This document shows positions 7,352 through 15,676 of a stretch of 64,000 nucleotides of DNA, one piece after another; the stretch's first letter is position 1; every line of letters starts with the position of its first letter. Location: contig JASBTX010000009.1 in the NCBI GenBank assembly GCA_030148225.1, forward strand, positions 1 to 64,000, written 5' to 3'. The notes beneath the pieces are model-generated. The model was not told the origin of the DNA, searched no databases, and saw only the letters and a list, made by a program, of their open reading frames with translations. The translations under genes and the position numbers were made by a program. This stretch comes from Paracoccaceae bacterium. GTDB taxonomy: Bacteria > Pseudomonadota > Alphaproteobacteria > Rhodobacterales > Rhodobacteraceae.

Positions 7352-7372
7352 TGGCGGACTTCGTCTCCGCCA
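7352..7372. other. possible attachment-site hairpin beside the integrase
   Basis: TGGCGGA and TCCGCCA form a 7-bp stem with a 7-base loop, about 115 bases upstream of the integrase start. Two ATGGAAC repeats lie next to it (7329 and 7339). The TCCGCCA end resembles a tRNA acceptor end with CCA, the kind of sequence P4-type integrases recognise. No intact tRNA or tmRNA and no second copy of the site were found in the window. The rest of 7386-7690 shows nothing clear. Confidence 0.25.
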
Positions 7373-7698
7373 CTACACATTGATTTCATGAAATAAATTG
7401 GATGTGCGGCAAATCTACCCGCGGTCTGCCCGCCCGCCAGATCTGCTTTTGAACCCATTCGTTTCTTGAAGCAGCATTCGCCTGCGTCAACGGTGTGTAT
7501 TCGATCATGTTCCCTTCTAAATGACTAACAATTGTTTCGCTTCCGCCCTTAGCTGGAATTCGGGCGCACCCGCGATCGCTACTTCGCCGGCTCTGAACTG
7601 CGGCACTTCGCCCATGCGTTGAATTTCCCGCGTGACATCCCGCATATGACGGTTCTAACTTGCAGGACCTCCCGTAAACAAAAATCAGGAACCGCCAC

Positions 7699-8385
7699 AT
7701 GTGCCTGTCTCAGACCGTCAGCTACACCGCCAGCGCATTCCTTGTGGTCGGGGGCGGATTTGCCGTGACGCGGGCATGGCAGATCAATCACCGCTATCTG
7801 CCTGTCGCCCTGATGCCCGTGTTTGCCGGGTTGCAGCAATTCATGGAAGGCAATGTCTGGTGGGGTGTGAACACCGGTGATCCCGCCGCGACGCTGATGG
7901 GGGCACTTGGGTTCATATTCTTTACCTGGTTCATGTGGCCGTTCTGGATACCGCTGGCATCATATGTTCTCGAACCGCCGGACAGCCGCCGCCGGCCATG
8001 GATGGCGGCGATGTCGGTGGCCGGTCTGGCCTTTGGTCTGGCGCTCTATGTACCGCATCTGGTCAACCCCGACTGGGTCGCGGTGACGGTAAACCAGGAC
8101 AGCCTGGCCTATGAAGGCACGATGATCCTGGACTATCTGATGCCGCGCTGGATGACGTATGTGATCTATCTGTTCCTGATCATCGCGCCGCCCGCGATAT
8201 CGACATATTACCATATGCGCTGGTTCGCGCTGACGATCGTCGCGGTGGTCGTGGTCGACATTTTGTTCCTGAGATACGCCTATATATCGTTTTTCTGCCT
8301 TTTGGCCGGTCTCGGAACGCTGCATTTGATCTATATCATTGTACGCAACAAATGCGCGCGCGAATGTCCTGTCCTGTTTGCCTGA
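7699..8385 (+). CDS. DUF6629-like integral membrane protein
   Basis: A 228-residue protein with about seven hydrophobic helices, beginning MCLSQTVSYTASAFLVVGGGF and containing PVALMPVFAGLQQFMEGNVWW. This layout, with an early Cys and the FAGLQQFMEG motif in helix 2, fits the DUF6629 family of membrane proteins of unknown function. AGGAA lies seven bases before the ATG. It is the first rightward gene after the integrative element and the first of a rightward set that includes an ECF sigma factor, a DUF5676-type protein, a DUF3141 hydrolase and acetate kinase. A membrane role under that sigma factor is possible. Confidence 0.7.
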   Translation: MCLSQTVSYTASAFLVVGGGFAVTRAWQINHRYLPVALMPVFAGLQQFMEGNVWWGVNTGDPAATLMGALGFIFFTWFMWPFWIPLASYVLEPPDSRRRPWMAAMSVAGLAFGLALYVPHLVNPDWVAVTVNQDSLAYEGTMILDYLMPRWMTYVIYLFLIIAPPAISTYYHMRWFALTIVAVVVVDILFLRYAYISFFCLLAGLGTLHLIYIIVRNKCARECPVLFA

Positions 8386-8433
8386 ACCGCGTGGCCGATT
8401 CGCGGGCCGCGCTTGCAAACCGGGGTGAATGCA

Positions 8434-9105
8434 ATGAACACGAAGTTTGCCCGGGATGAGCCCAAGCTTTCGGCGGCGAAAGCCGATGAGTTGCGACTGG
8501 AACGGGCGTTGACCGCGGGCCGGAGCGCATTTCTGGGGTTTTTGATGAAACGGCTGGGAAACCGTGCCGATGCCGAAGATGTACTGCAGGATTTTTGCCT
8601 GCGCGCGCTCAGGCATGGTGATCAGCTGGGGGATGTGGCGCGCATGGACGCATGGCTATATGCCTTCCTGCGTTCGGCGCTGAACGACCATTATCGCAAA
8701 AAAGGTCGCTCAAGACGGTTGGCCGAGGCCTGGGAGATGGAGCTGCAAACGGCGGAACAATGCGAGGAATCGGCCGAGGCGATGGGCACGATCTGCAAAT
8801 GCGTCGCCGATCTGATCCCCGAGCTTCGCCCGCAGGATGCGCTCTTGATCAAACGCATCGATATTGACGAGGTGGAACACACCACGGTCGCGGCTGATCT
8901 TGGTGTCCGGCCCGGCACGCTGAACGTACGGCTGCACCGCGCCCGCACCGCTTTGCGCAATATTCTGGTGAAACACTGCGGATGCTGCTGCGCGCATGGG
9001 TTTGACGATTGTTCCTGCGGATCCCGGCCCGATGCGGCCTCCCGGGATCATGCGCGTGCCGCTGGCAACACTATCGTCCCGCATGTGCGCGTCGCCCGGC
9101 ACTGA
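8434..9105 (+). CDS. ECF-type RNA polymerase sigma factor with Cys-rich tail
   Basis: I start at MNTKFARDEPK (8434). The protein is about 223 residues. Region 2 is seen in FLGFLMKRLGNRADAEDVLQDFCLRALRHG and WLYAFLRSALNDHYRKKGR; region 4 in RPQDALLIKRIDIDEVEHTTVAADLGVRPGTLNVRLHRARTALR. After region 4 comes an unusual tail, HCGCCCAHGFDDCSCG, with six Cys and two His. It could bind a metal or respond to redox state and so control the sigma factor directly. No anti-sigma gene is adjacent. A TGTAAC...CGTC promoter-like element follows, ahead of the next gene. Confidence 0.88.
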   Translation: MNTKFARDEPKLSAAKADELRLERALTAGRSAFLGFLMKRLGNRADAEDVLQDFCLRALRHGDQLGDVARMDAWLYAFLRSALNDHYRKKGRSRRLAEAWEMELQTAEQCEESAEAMGTICKCVADLIPELRPQDALLIKRIDIDEVEHTTVAADLGVRPGTLNVRLHRARTALRNILVKHCGCCCAHGFDDCSCGSRPDAASRDHARAAGNTIVPHVRVARH

Positions 9106-9122
9106 AATCCGGCGGTGAAAAT

Positions 9123-9151
9123 GTAACGAATATCCTTTTGCGGCGTCTTCC
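9123..9151 (+). promoter_or_regulatory. candidate ECF sigma promoter
   Basis: GTAACG (9123-9128) followed after 15 bases by CGTCTTCC (9144-9151) resembles -35/-10 pairs used by several ECF sigma factors. It lies between the sigma gene and the DUF5676/DUF3141/ackA genes, whose start is about 55 bases downstream. Direct control by the neighbouring sigma factor is inferred. Confidence 0.4.
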
Positions 9152-9207
9152 TTGTGGAACTGTCGAAACAAGCGCCACCCGGCGCGGCAACCGAAAGGAT
9201 GAACGCC

Positions 9208-9492
9208 ATGACACTCCAGACCACAACATTCCCCGCTCCACATATTCCGATCCGCGCGCTTGGATGGAGCCTCGGCCTCTTTCTGGCGATAACCTACACT
9301 GTCTGCGTGCTGTTTGACCTTGCTTTTCCGGGCGAAAGCATGACGGGTCTCTGGGCGCCGCTACTGCCATGGGTCGAAGGGATCAGCCTTGGCAGCTATG
9401 TCCTTGGTGTGATCGAGACCCTGATCTATGGCTGGTTTGTTGCGCTGATCTTCGCACCGCTTTTCAACCTTTTCGCTGAAAGGATGCGTTGA
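9208..9492 (+). CDS. DUF5676-like small membrane protein
   Basis: I start at the ATG at 9208 because GAAAGG is nine bases before it; the upstream ATGs are too close to the ribosome site. The 94-residue product has two membrane helices, LGWSLGLFLAITYTVCVLFDLAF (about 18-40) and ISLGSYVLGVIETLIYGWFVALIFAPLFNLF (about 60-90). This fits DUF5676-type proteins, whose function is unknown. Its stop overlaps the start of the next gene (TGATG), so the two are co-translated. Confidence 0.7.
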   Translation: MTLQTTTFPAPHIPIRALGWSLGLFLAITYTVCVLFDLAFPGESMTGLWAPLLPWVEGISLGSYVLGVIETLIYGWFVALIFAPLFNLFAERMR

Positions 9493-11261
9493 TGGGCACC
9501 AAGACCGCCAAAGCAAGAAAGCAGTCGGTCATCAAAACAGCCCCAGCCGGTGCCGCGCCCGAAAAGACGGGCGCGGAACTGCGCCGCGATCTGGCAATGG
9601 GCACGAACTATGTGCGGGATGCGGCTGAACGCTGGGTGCTGTTTCTCGATGCGCTGCGGGCGCGTGCCGACAACATGATCGAGCATGAACGTCAGGGCAT
9701 GCCACCCCTGCTGGATTTTCGCTATGAAACACTGCTGGACGCCCGACATTTTGACAGGCCGGCGAATTACGCTCTGCTGCGTATCACCGAAATCGGCGAT
9801 GATTGCTGGGAAGACTGTGTTGACGAGTCTCTGGCCCCGGTGATGGTCATCGACCCAAGGGCCGGGCACGGACCGGGCATTGGCGGATTCAAACGCGACA
9901 GCGAAGTCGGCCTCGCCATGCACGAAGGCCACCCGGTATATTTCGTGGCGTTCCATCCCGAGCCTATGCCGGGCCAGACACTTAGCGATGTGCATCACGC
10001 GCTGCGCCGTTTCGTGGCCGAGGTGGCGCGCCGCCATCCCGATCACCCGCCCGTGCTCTATGGTAACTGTCAGGCAGGATGGGCGGCGATACTGTTGGCG
10101 GCGGATTGTCAGGGGCTTTCAGGTCCGGTTGTTCTGAATGGCTCGCCCCTGTCCTACTGGGCGGGTGAGGCCGGAACCAGCCCGATGCGCATGATGGGTG
10201 CACTCAGCGGCGGGACCTGGGCCGCGCATCTGGCGTCTGATCTGAACGATGGCCGCATGGATGGCGCGAACCTGGCGCAGAATTTTGAGAACCTGCAGCC
10301 TGAAAAGGCGATATGGGATAAATACGCCCATCTCTTTTCCCACATCGACGACGAGCGCGAACGCTTTCTGGAATTCGAGCGCTGGTGGAACGGGTTTTAT
10401 GCCCTGAGCCGGGAAGAGATACTCGCCATCTCTGAGAATCTCTTCATCGGCAACAAGCTTGAACAGGGCAGCTTTCGCATCGATGATGACTGCCGGGCGG
10501 ATCTGCGGCGCCTGCACAGCCCGTTGGTGATCTTTGCCTCGAAGGGGGACAACATAACACCGCCCGAACAGGCGCTGGGCTGGATTCCAAAGGTCTATAC
10601 CGACACGGATGCGCTCAAGGCCGCCGGGCAAAGGATTGTCTATCTGATCAATCCGCATGTTGGTCATCTTGGCATCTTCGTCTCTGCCTCGGTTGCGCGG
10701 TTGGAACATCGCGCCATCCTGGACAATCTGGACGAGATCGAGGCATTGGCGCCGGGACTTTACGAGATGAAAATCGACAATCCCACGGGCGATCCTGATT
10801 GCCGCAAGCCTGCCTACTCCGTCCGGTTCGAGCCGCGCGAGGTCAGCGATATCGGCCCGGCAGAACAAAACGCGGCACTGGAACGGGTGGCGCAGGTATC
10901 ACGCATCAACGAGGCGGCCTATGACATGTTTCTTGGTCCCTGGGTCCGGGCCATGACAACGCCCGCAACTGCAGAAACGCTCAGGGCGATGCACCCGATG
11001 CGCTGGACCCGGCTGATGTTTTCCGAACGCTATAACCCCTGGATGCGTCAGCTGCGTATCGCGGCTGAAAATATGCGCGCAACACGGACACCCATGCCCG
11101 AGGCGCATCCCGCCATTCAGGCCGAACGCGAGGCATTTGCCATCATCGGCTCGGCCATCGGCACCCTGCGCACTGCCCGTGATGAGGCTATCGCCGCAAC
11201 CTTCCGCGCGATTTTTGAGCCTGGGCTGCACTGGCCGGGCAAACCGGAAGGCAAGCAATGA
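9492..11261 (+). CDS. DUF3141 alpha/beta-hydrolase (PHA synthase-like)
   Basis: A 589-residue protein. The N-terminal helical part (30-80) is followed by an alpha/beta-hydrolase core. It has a nucleophile elbow GNCQAGWA (about 191-198) with cysteine as likely nucleophile, as in PhaC synthases, then an acid region VIFASKGDNITPPEQALGW and a histidine in INPHVGHLGIFVS. The C-terminal 150 residues are helical. DUF3141 proteins are widespread beside acetate kinase genes in Proteobacteria, and their reaction is not settled. The start at ATG 9492 is supported by the TGATG overlap and GAAAGG upstream. The order DUF5676 / DUF3141 / short membrane protein / ackA implies one transcript. Confidence 0.85.
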   Translation: MGTKTAKARKQSVIKTAPAGAAPEKTGAELRRDLAMGTNYVRDAAERWVLFLDALRARADNMIEHERQGMPPLLDFRYETLLDARHFDRPANYALLRITEIGDDCWEDCVDESLAPVMVIDPRAGHGPGIGGFKRDSEVGLAMHEGHPVYFVAFHPEPMPGQTLSDVHHALRRFVAEVARRHPDHPPVLYGNCQAGWAAILLAADCQGLSGPVVLNGSPLSYWAGEAGTSPMRMMGALSGGTWAAHLASDLNDGRMDGANLAQNFENLQPEKAIWDKYAHLFSHIDDERERFLEFERWWNGFYALSREEILAISENLFIGNKLEQGSFRIDDDCRADLRRLHSPLVIFASKGDNITPPEQALGWIPKVYTDTDALKAAGQRIVYLINPHVGHLGIFVSASVARLEHRAILDNLDEIEALAPGLYEMKIDNPTGDPDCRKPAYSVRFEPREVSDIGPAEQNAALERVAQVSRINEAAYDMFLGPWVRAMTTPATAETLRAMHPMRWTRLMFSERYNPWMRQLRIAAENMRATRTPMPEAHPAIQAEREAFAIIGSAIGTLRTARDEAIAATFRAIFEPGLHWPGKPEGKQ

Positions 11262-11434
11262 ACTGGATTATTGAAAACTGGGTCGCCATCCTTCTCGTTG
11301 GTGGCATGCTGGTGTTTCACCTCTTTGGCCATGGTCATGGCCGCAGGCAATCAGACGATCCGGTGTCTCGTGTGGCCAACAAAAAACGCAGGGCATCGCA
11401 TGATCAGGGATCCAAAGATGGCCGGATTGGCTGA
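11258..11434 (+). CDS. 58-aa single-pass membrane protein (DUF2933-like)
   Basis: This gene is too short for the ORF track. ATG at 11258 overlaps the DUF3141 stop (ATGA). The product starts MNWIIENWVAILLVGGMLVF and has one hydrophobic helix followed by HLFGHGHG and a basic polar tail. The helix-then-His/Gly pattern recalls DUF2933 membrane peptides. The stop is one base before the ackA start, so it is part of the same translationally coupled set. Function unknown. Confidence 0.6.
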   Translation: MNWIIENWVAILLVGGMLVFHLFGHGHGRRQSDDPVSRVANKKRRASHDQGSKDGRIG

Positions 11435-11435
11435 G

Positions 11436-12635
11436 ATGCAAAGGTCGACCGTTCTTGTCCTGAATGCGGGCTCATCCAGCCTCAAATTCGCGCTGTTTGA
11501 TGCTGATATATCCGGTCAGGATATTCTGCGGGCTGAGGTGGTTGGTATCGGCACACCCACGGCACACCTGACGCTCGGCCAGGATATTGCGCGTAAAGTG
11601 GGCGCGGCCCGCCTCGACACGTTGCAGGGCGCGCTGGAAGCGGTTTTGTCGCTGCTGGATGAATGTGGCCTTCTGGGGCAGATCAGGGGTGTCGGGCACC
11701 GGTTCGTACATGGCGGGCCGGATTGCGATTGCCCGATGCCGGTCACGTCGGATTTGCGGGCACGGCTGGGCGCGCTCGTTCCGCTTGCGCCGTTGCATCT
11801 GCCGGGCAATCTGGCGGGCGTGGACGCGATCAGCAATCTGCGCCCTGATCTGGCGCAGGTCGCCTGTTTTGACACCGCGTTCCATCATGGCCTGCCGCGC
11901 GTGGCCCAAATGACAGGGCTTCCGCGTGACTTCGAAACGCCGGAACTGCGGCGCTATGGATATCACGGGCTTAGCTATGAATTCATCCTGTCGGCGCTTG
12001 AACGTGACGGGATTGATGTCGCGGCGGAACGGATCATCATCGCGCATCTGGGTAATGGTGCGTCTCTTGCCGCGATCCGGGGCGGCAGATCGGTTGAAAC
12101 CACGATGGGTTTTTCGACCATCGCCGGTGTCCCGATGGGAACGCGTTCGGGCGATATCGATCCCGGCTTGGCGCTGCATCTTCTGCGCGAGGGTGATCTG
12201 ACGGTGCCCGAGTTAGAGGATCTGCTGACGAACCGCGCTGGCTTGCTAGGTCTCAGTGGCGAAAGCCGCAACATGGCCCATCTCATCGATCATCACGACG
12301 AAGCCGCCGCCGAGGCCATCCGGTATTTCTGCTATCATGTCCGGCGACACCTCGTGGCGCTGACCGCCCCGATCGAGGGGCTGGACCGGCTGGTGTTCAC
12401 TGGCGGTATTGGCGCCAACGCCGCGTCTGTCCGGTCGCTGACCCTTGCCGGGTTGGGGTATTTGGGGTTGGAGTTGGACGATGTGGCGAATGAGGCGGGG
12501 CAGGGCGTCATCTCGGCCCCGGACGCACCCGTGACGGTCGAGGTGCGGACCACGGATGAAGAGGCGATGATCGCCGCGCATGTCGCCCGGCTTTGCCCGG
12601 CTTGCGGAGATGAGGAGGTTCGGGCAGCATCCTGA
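11436..12635 (+). CDS. ackA: acetate kinase
   Basis: This cytoplasmic enzyme interconverts acetate plus ATP with acetyl phosphate. I start at MQRSTVLVLNAGSSSLKF (11436), since the track's earlier start runs over the 58-aa gene; length is then 399 residues, normal for the family. Signatures of the acetokinase family are NAGSSSLKF near the start, GHRFVHGG, FDTAFHHGLP, HLGNGAS, ETTMGFSTIAGVPMGTRSGDIDP and FTGGIGAN. No phosphotransacetylase gene lies in the window, so the partner enzyme or an alternative source of acetyl phosphate must be elsewhere. Its place beside DUF3141 and an ECF sigma factor suggests stress-responsive use. Confidence 0.95.
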   Translation: MQRSTVLVLNAGSSSLKFALFDADISGQDILRAEVVGIGTPTAHLTLGQDIARKVGAARLDTLQGALEAVLSLLDECGLLGQIRGVGHRFVHGGPDCDCPMPVTSDLRARLGALVPLAPLHLPGNLAGVDAISNLRPDLAQVACFDTAFHHGLPRVAQMTGLPRDFETPELRRYGYHGLSYEFILSALERDGIDVAAERIIIAHLGNGASLAAIRGGRSVETTMGFSTIAGVPMGTRSGDIDPGLALHLLREGDLTVPELEDLLTNRAGLLGLSGESRNMAHLIDHHDEAAAEAIRYFCYHVRRHLVALTAPIEGLDRLVFTGGIGANAASVRSLTLAGLGYLGLELDDVANEAGQGVISAPDAPVTVEVRTTDEEAMIAAHVARLCPACGDEEVRAAS

Positions 12636-12652
12636 TCCCCAAACGCAAGGCT

Positions 12653-14155
12653 TTATCCCGCCCGTTCACCCTGTACGGACGGTGCAAAGCCCGCAGCTAG
12701 TTCTGCGACCATCGATTTCGCACCGCGTGAAACCAGACCCGAATAGGCCGTGCGCACGGCGTCGGTAAATTCGCGATCCTCTGCAATTTCAGGGGCAAAA
12801 ACTTCGCCAACCGACAACAGCGCATTGACCTTGGCAGCCGGCTGATCGGCGCTGTCTGAAAGAGACCTTAGCCGGGTGGCCAGCGGGTCACGTACATCTA
12901 TCGTGTCGCCTTGTTCGTCAATGCCACCCACATATCGCATCCAGCCTGCGACGGCGAGTGCTATACCCGGCACGTTCAGGCCCCTTGACCGGGCGACCAT
13001 GGCTGTCCCAAGCAGGCGCTGGGGAAGCTTTTGTGAACCGTCCATGGCAATCTGCCACGTGCGGTGGCGAATGGCGTCGTTTCGGTAGCGTTTCAGCAGT
13101 GCATCGCAGTAGGCGTTAAGGTCTTCGCCCTCTGGGCGGGTCAGTGTCGGGATAACTTCGTGCGACCAGAGACGCTGGCAGAGCCTTGCAAAAGCGGGAT
13201 CGGCAACCGTTTCGGCAATCGTTTCATACCCGGCGAGATAGCCCAGATAGGCCAGTGTCGAATGCGTGCCGTTCAGGCAACGCAGTTTCATCGTCTCATG
13301 GGCAGTCACATCACGCACGAATTGCGCACCTGCGTGGTTCCAATCCGGCCTCTGGTGATCGACGAAATCATCCTCGATCACCCATTGACGGAACGGTTCG
13401 TGAAAAACGCAGGCCTCATCCCGAAAGCCCGTGTTCGTCGCAAGGCGATCAATATCCGCGGGCGTCGTGGCCGGGGTAATCCGGTCGACCATGGTGGCCG
13501 GAAATCGCGCCTCATCCGCGATCCAGGCTGACAGATCCGCATCCCTGATCGCGGCGAATTCCAGCGTCAGATCACGCATCATTGGCCCGTTTCCCGGCAG
13601 GTTGTCACAACTCAGCACGGAAAACGGCCTCATCCCGGCATCCCGCCTGCGGGCCAGCGCCTCTACGATTAGGCCGATGGCCGAACGGGGTGCGTGGGGA
13701 TGCCGGATATCGTGATCGATATCCGGATGATCCAGATGCAGCCTGCGGGTGCTGGGCGCGTGGCAATACCCCTTTTCCGTGATGGTCAGCGAGATAATCT
13801 TGACCGCAGGATCGGCCATGCGCGCCAAAACCTTCTGCCGGTTTTCTGTCGCCAACAGGCACTCCGATATTGCATTGACAACATTGTGTTCTGCACCGTC
13901 ATCGCCAAGCGTGACCGAGGTATAAAGCCCACCCTGCGGGGCAAGCTGATCATAGGCGCGCGGGCTTTGCAGGCTGACCGCAGAAATGCCCCAGTCACCG
14001 CCCCCCCCGGCCAGAACCTCGGCCGTATAGATGGCACCAAAGGCGCGGAAAAAGGCACCGGGTCCGAAATGCACGATCCCGATGGGGTGGCGCGGCTCTG
14101 ACAGGCGGGTCAGCCTTGGGTGATCTGTCACGTGCAGTCCCTCTCCCGCCGTCAC
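12653..14155 (-). CDS. uxuB: D-mannonate oxidoreductase / fructuronate reductase family
   Basis: A 500-residue long-chain mannitol-dehydrogenase-family protein. The NAD-binding N-terminus (GIVHFGPGAFFRAF, about 26-39) is followed by SLTITEKGYCH, VLSCDNLPGNGPMMRD and FPATMVDRITP. The catalytic Lys-Asn-His set appears in MKLRCLNGTHSTLAYLGYL. The family includes mannitol, altronate and mannonate dehydrogenases. The 4-base overlap with uronate isomerase just upstream points to fructuronate reductase (D-fructuronate to D-mannonate, NADH-linked), step two of glucuronate breakdown. No mannonate dehydratase (uxuA) is in the window. Confidence 0.82.
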   Translation of the reverse strand: MTAGEGLHVTDHPRLTRLSEPRHPIGIVHFGPGAFFRAFGAIYTAEVLAGGGGDWGISAVSLQSPRAYDQLAPQGGLYTSVTLGDDGAEHNVVNAISECLLATENRQKVLARMADPAVKIISLTITEKGYCHAPSTRRLHLDHPDIDHDIRHPHAPRSAIGLIVEALARRRDAGMRPFSVLSCDNLPGNGPMMRDLTLEFAAIRDADLSAWIADEARFPATMVDRITPATTPADIDRLATNTGFRDEACVFHEPFRQWVIEDDFVDHQRPDWNHAGAQFVRDVTAHETMKLRCLNGTHSTLAYLGYLAGYETIAETVADPAFARLCQRLWSHEVIPTLTRPEGEDLNAYCDALLKRYRNDAIRHRTWQIAMDGSQKLPQRLLGTAMVARSRGLNVPGIALAVAGWMRYVGGIDEQGDTIDVRDPLATRLRSLSDSADQPAAKVNALLSVGEVFAPEIAEDREFTDAVRTAYSGLVSRGAKSMVAELAAGFAPSVQGERAG

Positions 14156-15558
14156 AGCCGATAGGCCGATTTGGCCAATCCGTAGGTCAAGTCACGCGCC
14201 AGTTCAAAGGCGTCCTCCTGTCTGAGCCGTCCTGATCGCACCAGCCCGGCCAGATAGGCACAATCCGCGCGGCGCGATACGTCATGGCGGGCCGGGATCG
14301 AACAAAAGGCGCGCGTGTCGTCGTTGAAGCCGACCGTATTGTAAAACCCGCATGTCTCGGTCGTGACCTCGCGGAAACGCCGGATACCGTCGGGCGAGTC
14401 GAAAAACCACCATGGCGGCCCCAGACGCAGCGCCGGATAAGCCCCGGCCAGCGGCGCCAGTTCGCGGCCATAGGTCGTTTCATCAAGTGTGAACACGATG
14501 ATAGTTGCGCGCGGGTCCATGCCCACCACATCCAAAAGCGGCTTGAGCGCCGCGACGTAATCTGTGCGGGTCGGGATATCAAATCCCTTATCCCGGCCAT
14601 ACCCGGCAAAAACGCTGGCAGCATGGTTGCGCCATGACCCGGGATGTATTTGCATTACCATCCCGTCATCCAGACTCATCCGGGCCATTTCTGTCAGCAT
14701 CTGGCCGCGAAAGGCCTCGGCCTCGTTCGGGGTGCATGTGCCGGCACGGGCCTTCAGAAACAATGCCTCTGCATCGGTCTGGGTCAGGTTTTCGGTCCGG
14801 GCCGTCGGATGGCCATGGTCGGTGGCGGTGGCACCGAATTCCCGGAAATGGGCCCGGCGAACGCGATGCGCGTTCAGATAACCCAGCCATGTGGTGGTAT
14901 CTTCGCCTGTCATCTCGCCCAGCCGGTCAAGATTGGACGTAAACCCCTCGAATTCCGGATCGATCACCGCATCGGGGCGATAGGTGGTGATGACACGCCC
15001 CGGCCAGCCGCTAGCGCGGATCTTGCGATGCCACGCGAGATCGTCCAGCGCGCCCTCGGTCGTTGCCAGCACCTCGATCCCGAACCTGTCAAACAGAGCA
15101 CGGGGCCGGAACGCCTCCTCTGCCAGCCTTGTATCAATATGATCATAGCAGTCATCGGCGTTCTCTGCCGTCAGCGGCGCGTCCATGCCAAAGACATGAG
15201 CAAATGAATGCTCGAGCCACAGCGCAGAGGGCGTGCCGCGAAACAGGTGGTAATGCGCTGCAAAACGCCGCCAGATATCCCGTGGATCGGTTTCAGACGT
15301 CGTGCCATCGACGCGCGGAATGCCAAGCGCATCCAGGCTGACACCCTGACTGACGAGCATGCGGAATACATAATGATCGGGAATGACGAAAAGCTCTGCC
15401 GGGTTGGGAAACCGGGCGTTTTCGGCAAACCAGCGCGGATCGCAATGGCCATGCGGGCTGAGGATCGGCATATCGGCGATGCTGAGATAGATATCCCGCG
15501 CAAGGGCGCGCGCATCCGGTTCGGTGGGAAAAAGCCGGTCAGGATCGGTCAGGAGCAT
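14152..15558 (-). CDS. uxaC: uronate isomerase
   Basis: I start at MLLTDPDRLFPTEPDARA (15558); the product is 468 residues, the usual size. It belongs to the amidohydrolase superfamily and isomerises D-glucuronate to D-fructuronate (and galacturonate to tagaturonate). Visible are the metal-binding HGHCDPRWF near residue 36, HYVFRMLVSQG, VDGTTSETDPRDIWRRF, and GRDKGFDIPTRTDYV. It overlaps uxuB by four bases, forming a uronate operon with the upstream membrane protein at 15677-17107. Confidence 0.93.
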   Translation of the reverse strand: MLLTDPDRLFPTEPDARALARDIYLSIADMPILSPHGHCDPRWFAENARFPNPAELFVIPDHYVFRMLVSQGVSLDALGIPRVDGTTSETDPRDIWRRFAAHYHLFRGTPSALWLEHSFAHVFGMDAPLTAENADDCYDHIDTRLAEEAFRPRALFDRFGIEVLATTEGALDDLAWHRKIRASGWPGRVITTYRPDAVIDPEFEGFTSNLDRLGEMTGEDTTTWLGYLNAHRVRRAHFREFGATATDHGHPTARTENLTQTDAEALFLKARAGTCTPNEAEAFRGQMLTEMARMSLDDGMVMQIHPGSWRNHAASVFAGYGRDKGFDIPTRTDYVAALKPLLDVVGMDPRATIIVFTLDETTYGRELAPLAGAYPALRLGPPWWFFDSPDGIRRFREVTTETCGFYNTVGFNDDTRAFCSIPARHDVSRRADCAYLAGLVRSGRLRQEDAFELARDLTYGLAKSAYRL

Positions 15559-15676
15559 GGTCGGGCGGTCCTGCAAAGAAGTGGCGTTTCATAATGCTGA
15601 AAACAAAGACATCTTTGTCGCCAATGTCCAGTCGGCAGATCAAATGCCACCAGCGGGTGTCGGCGATATCCGCCGT

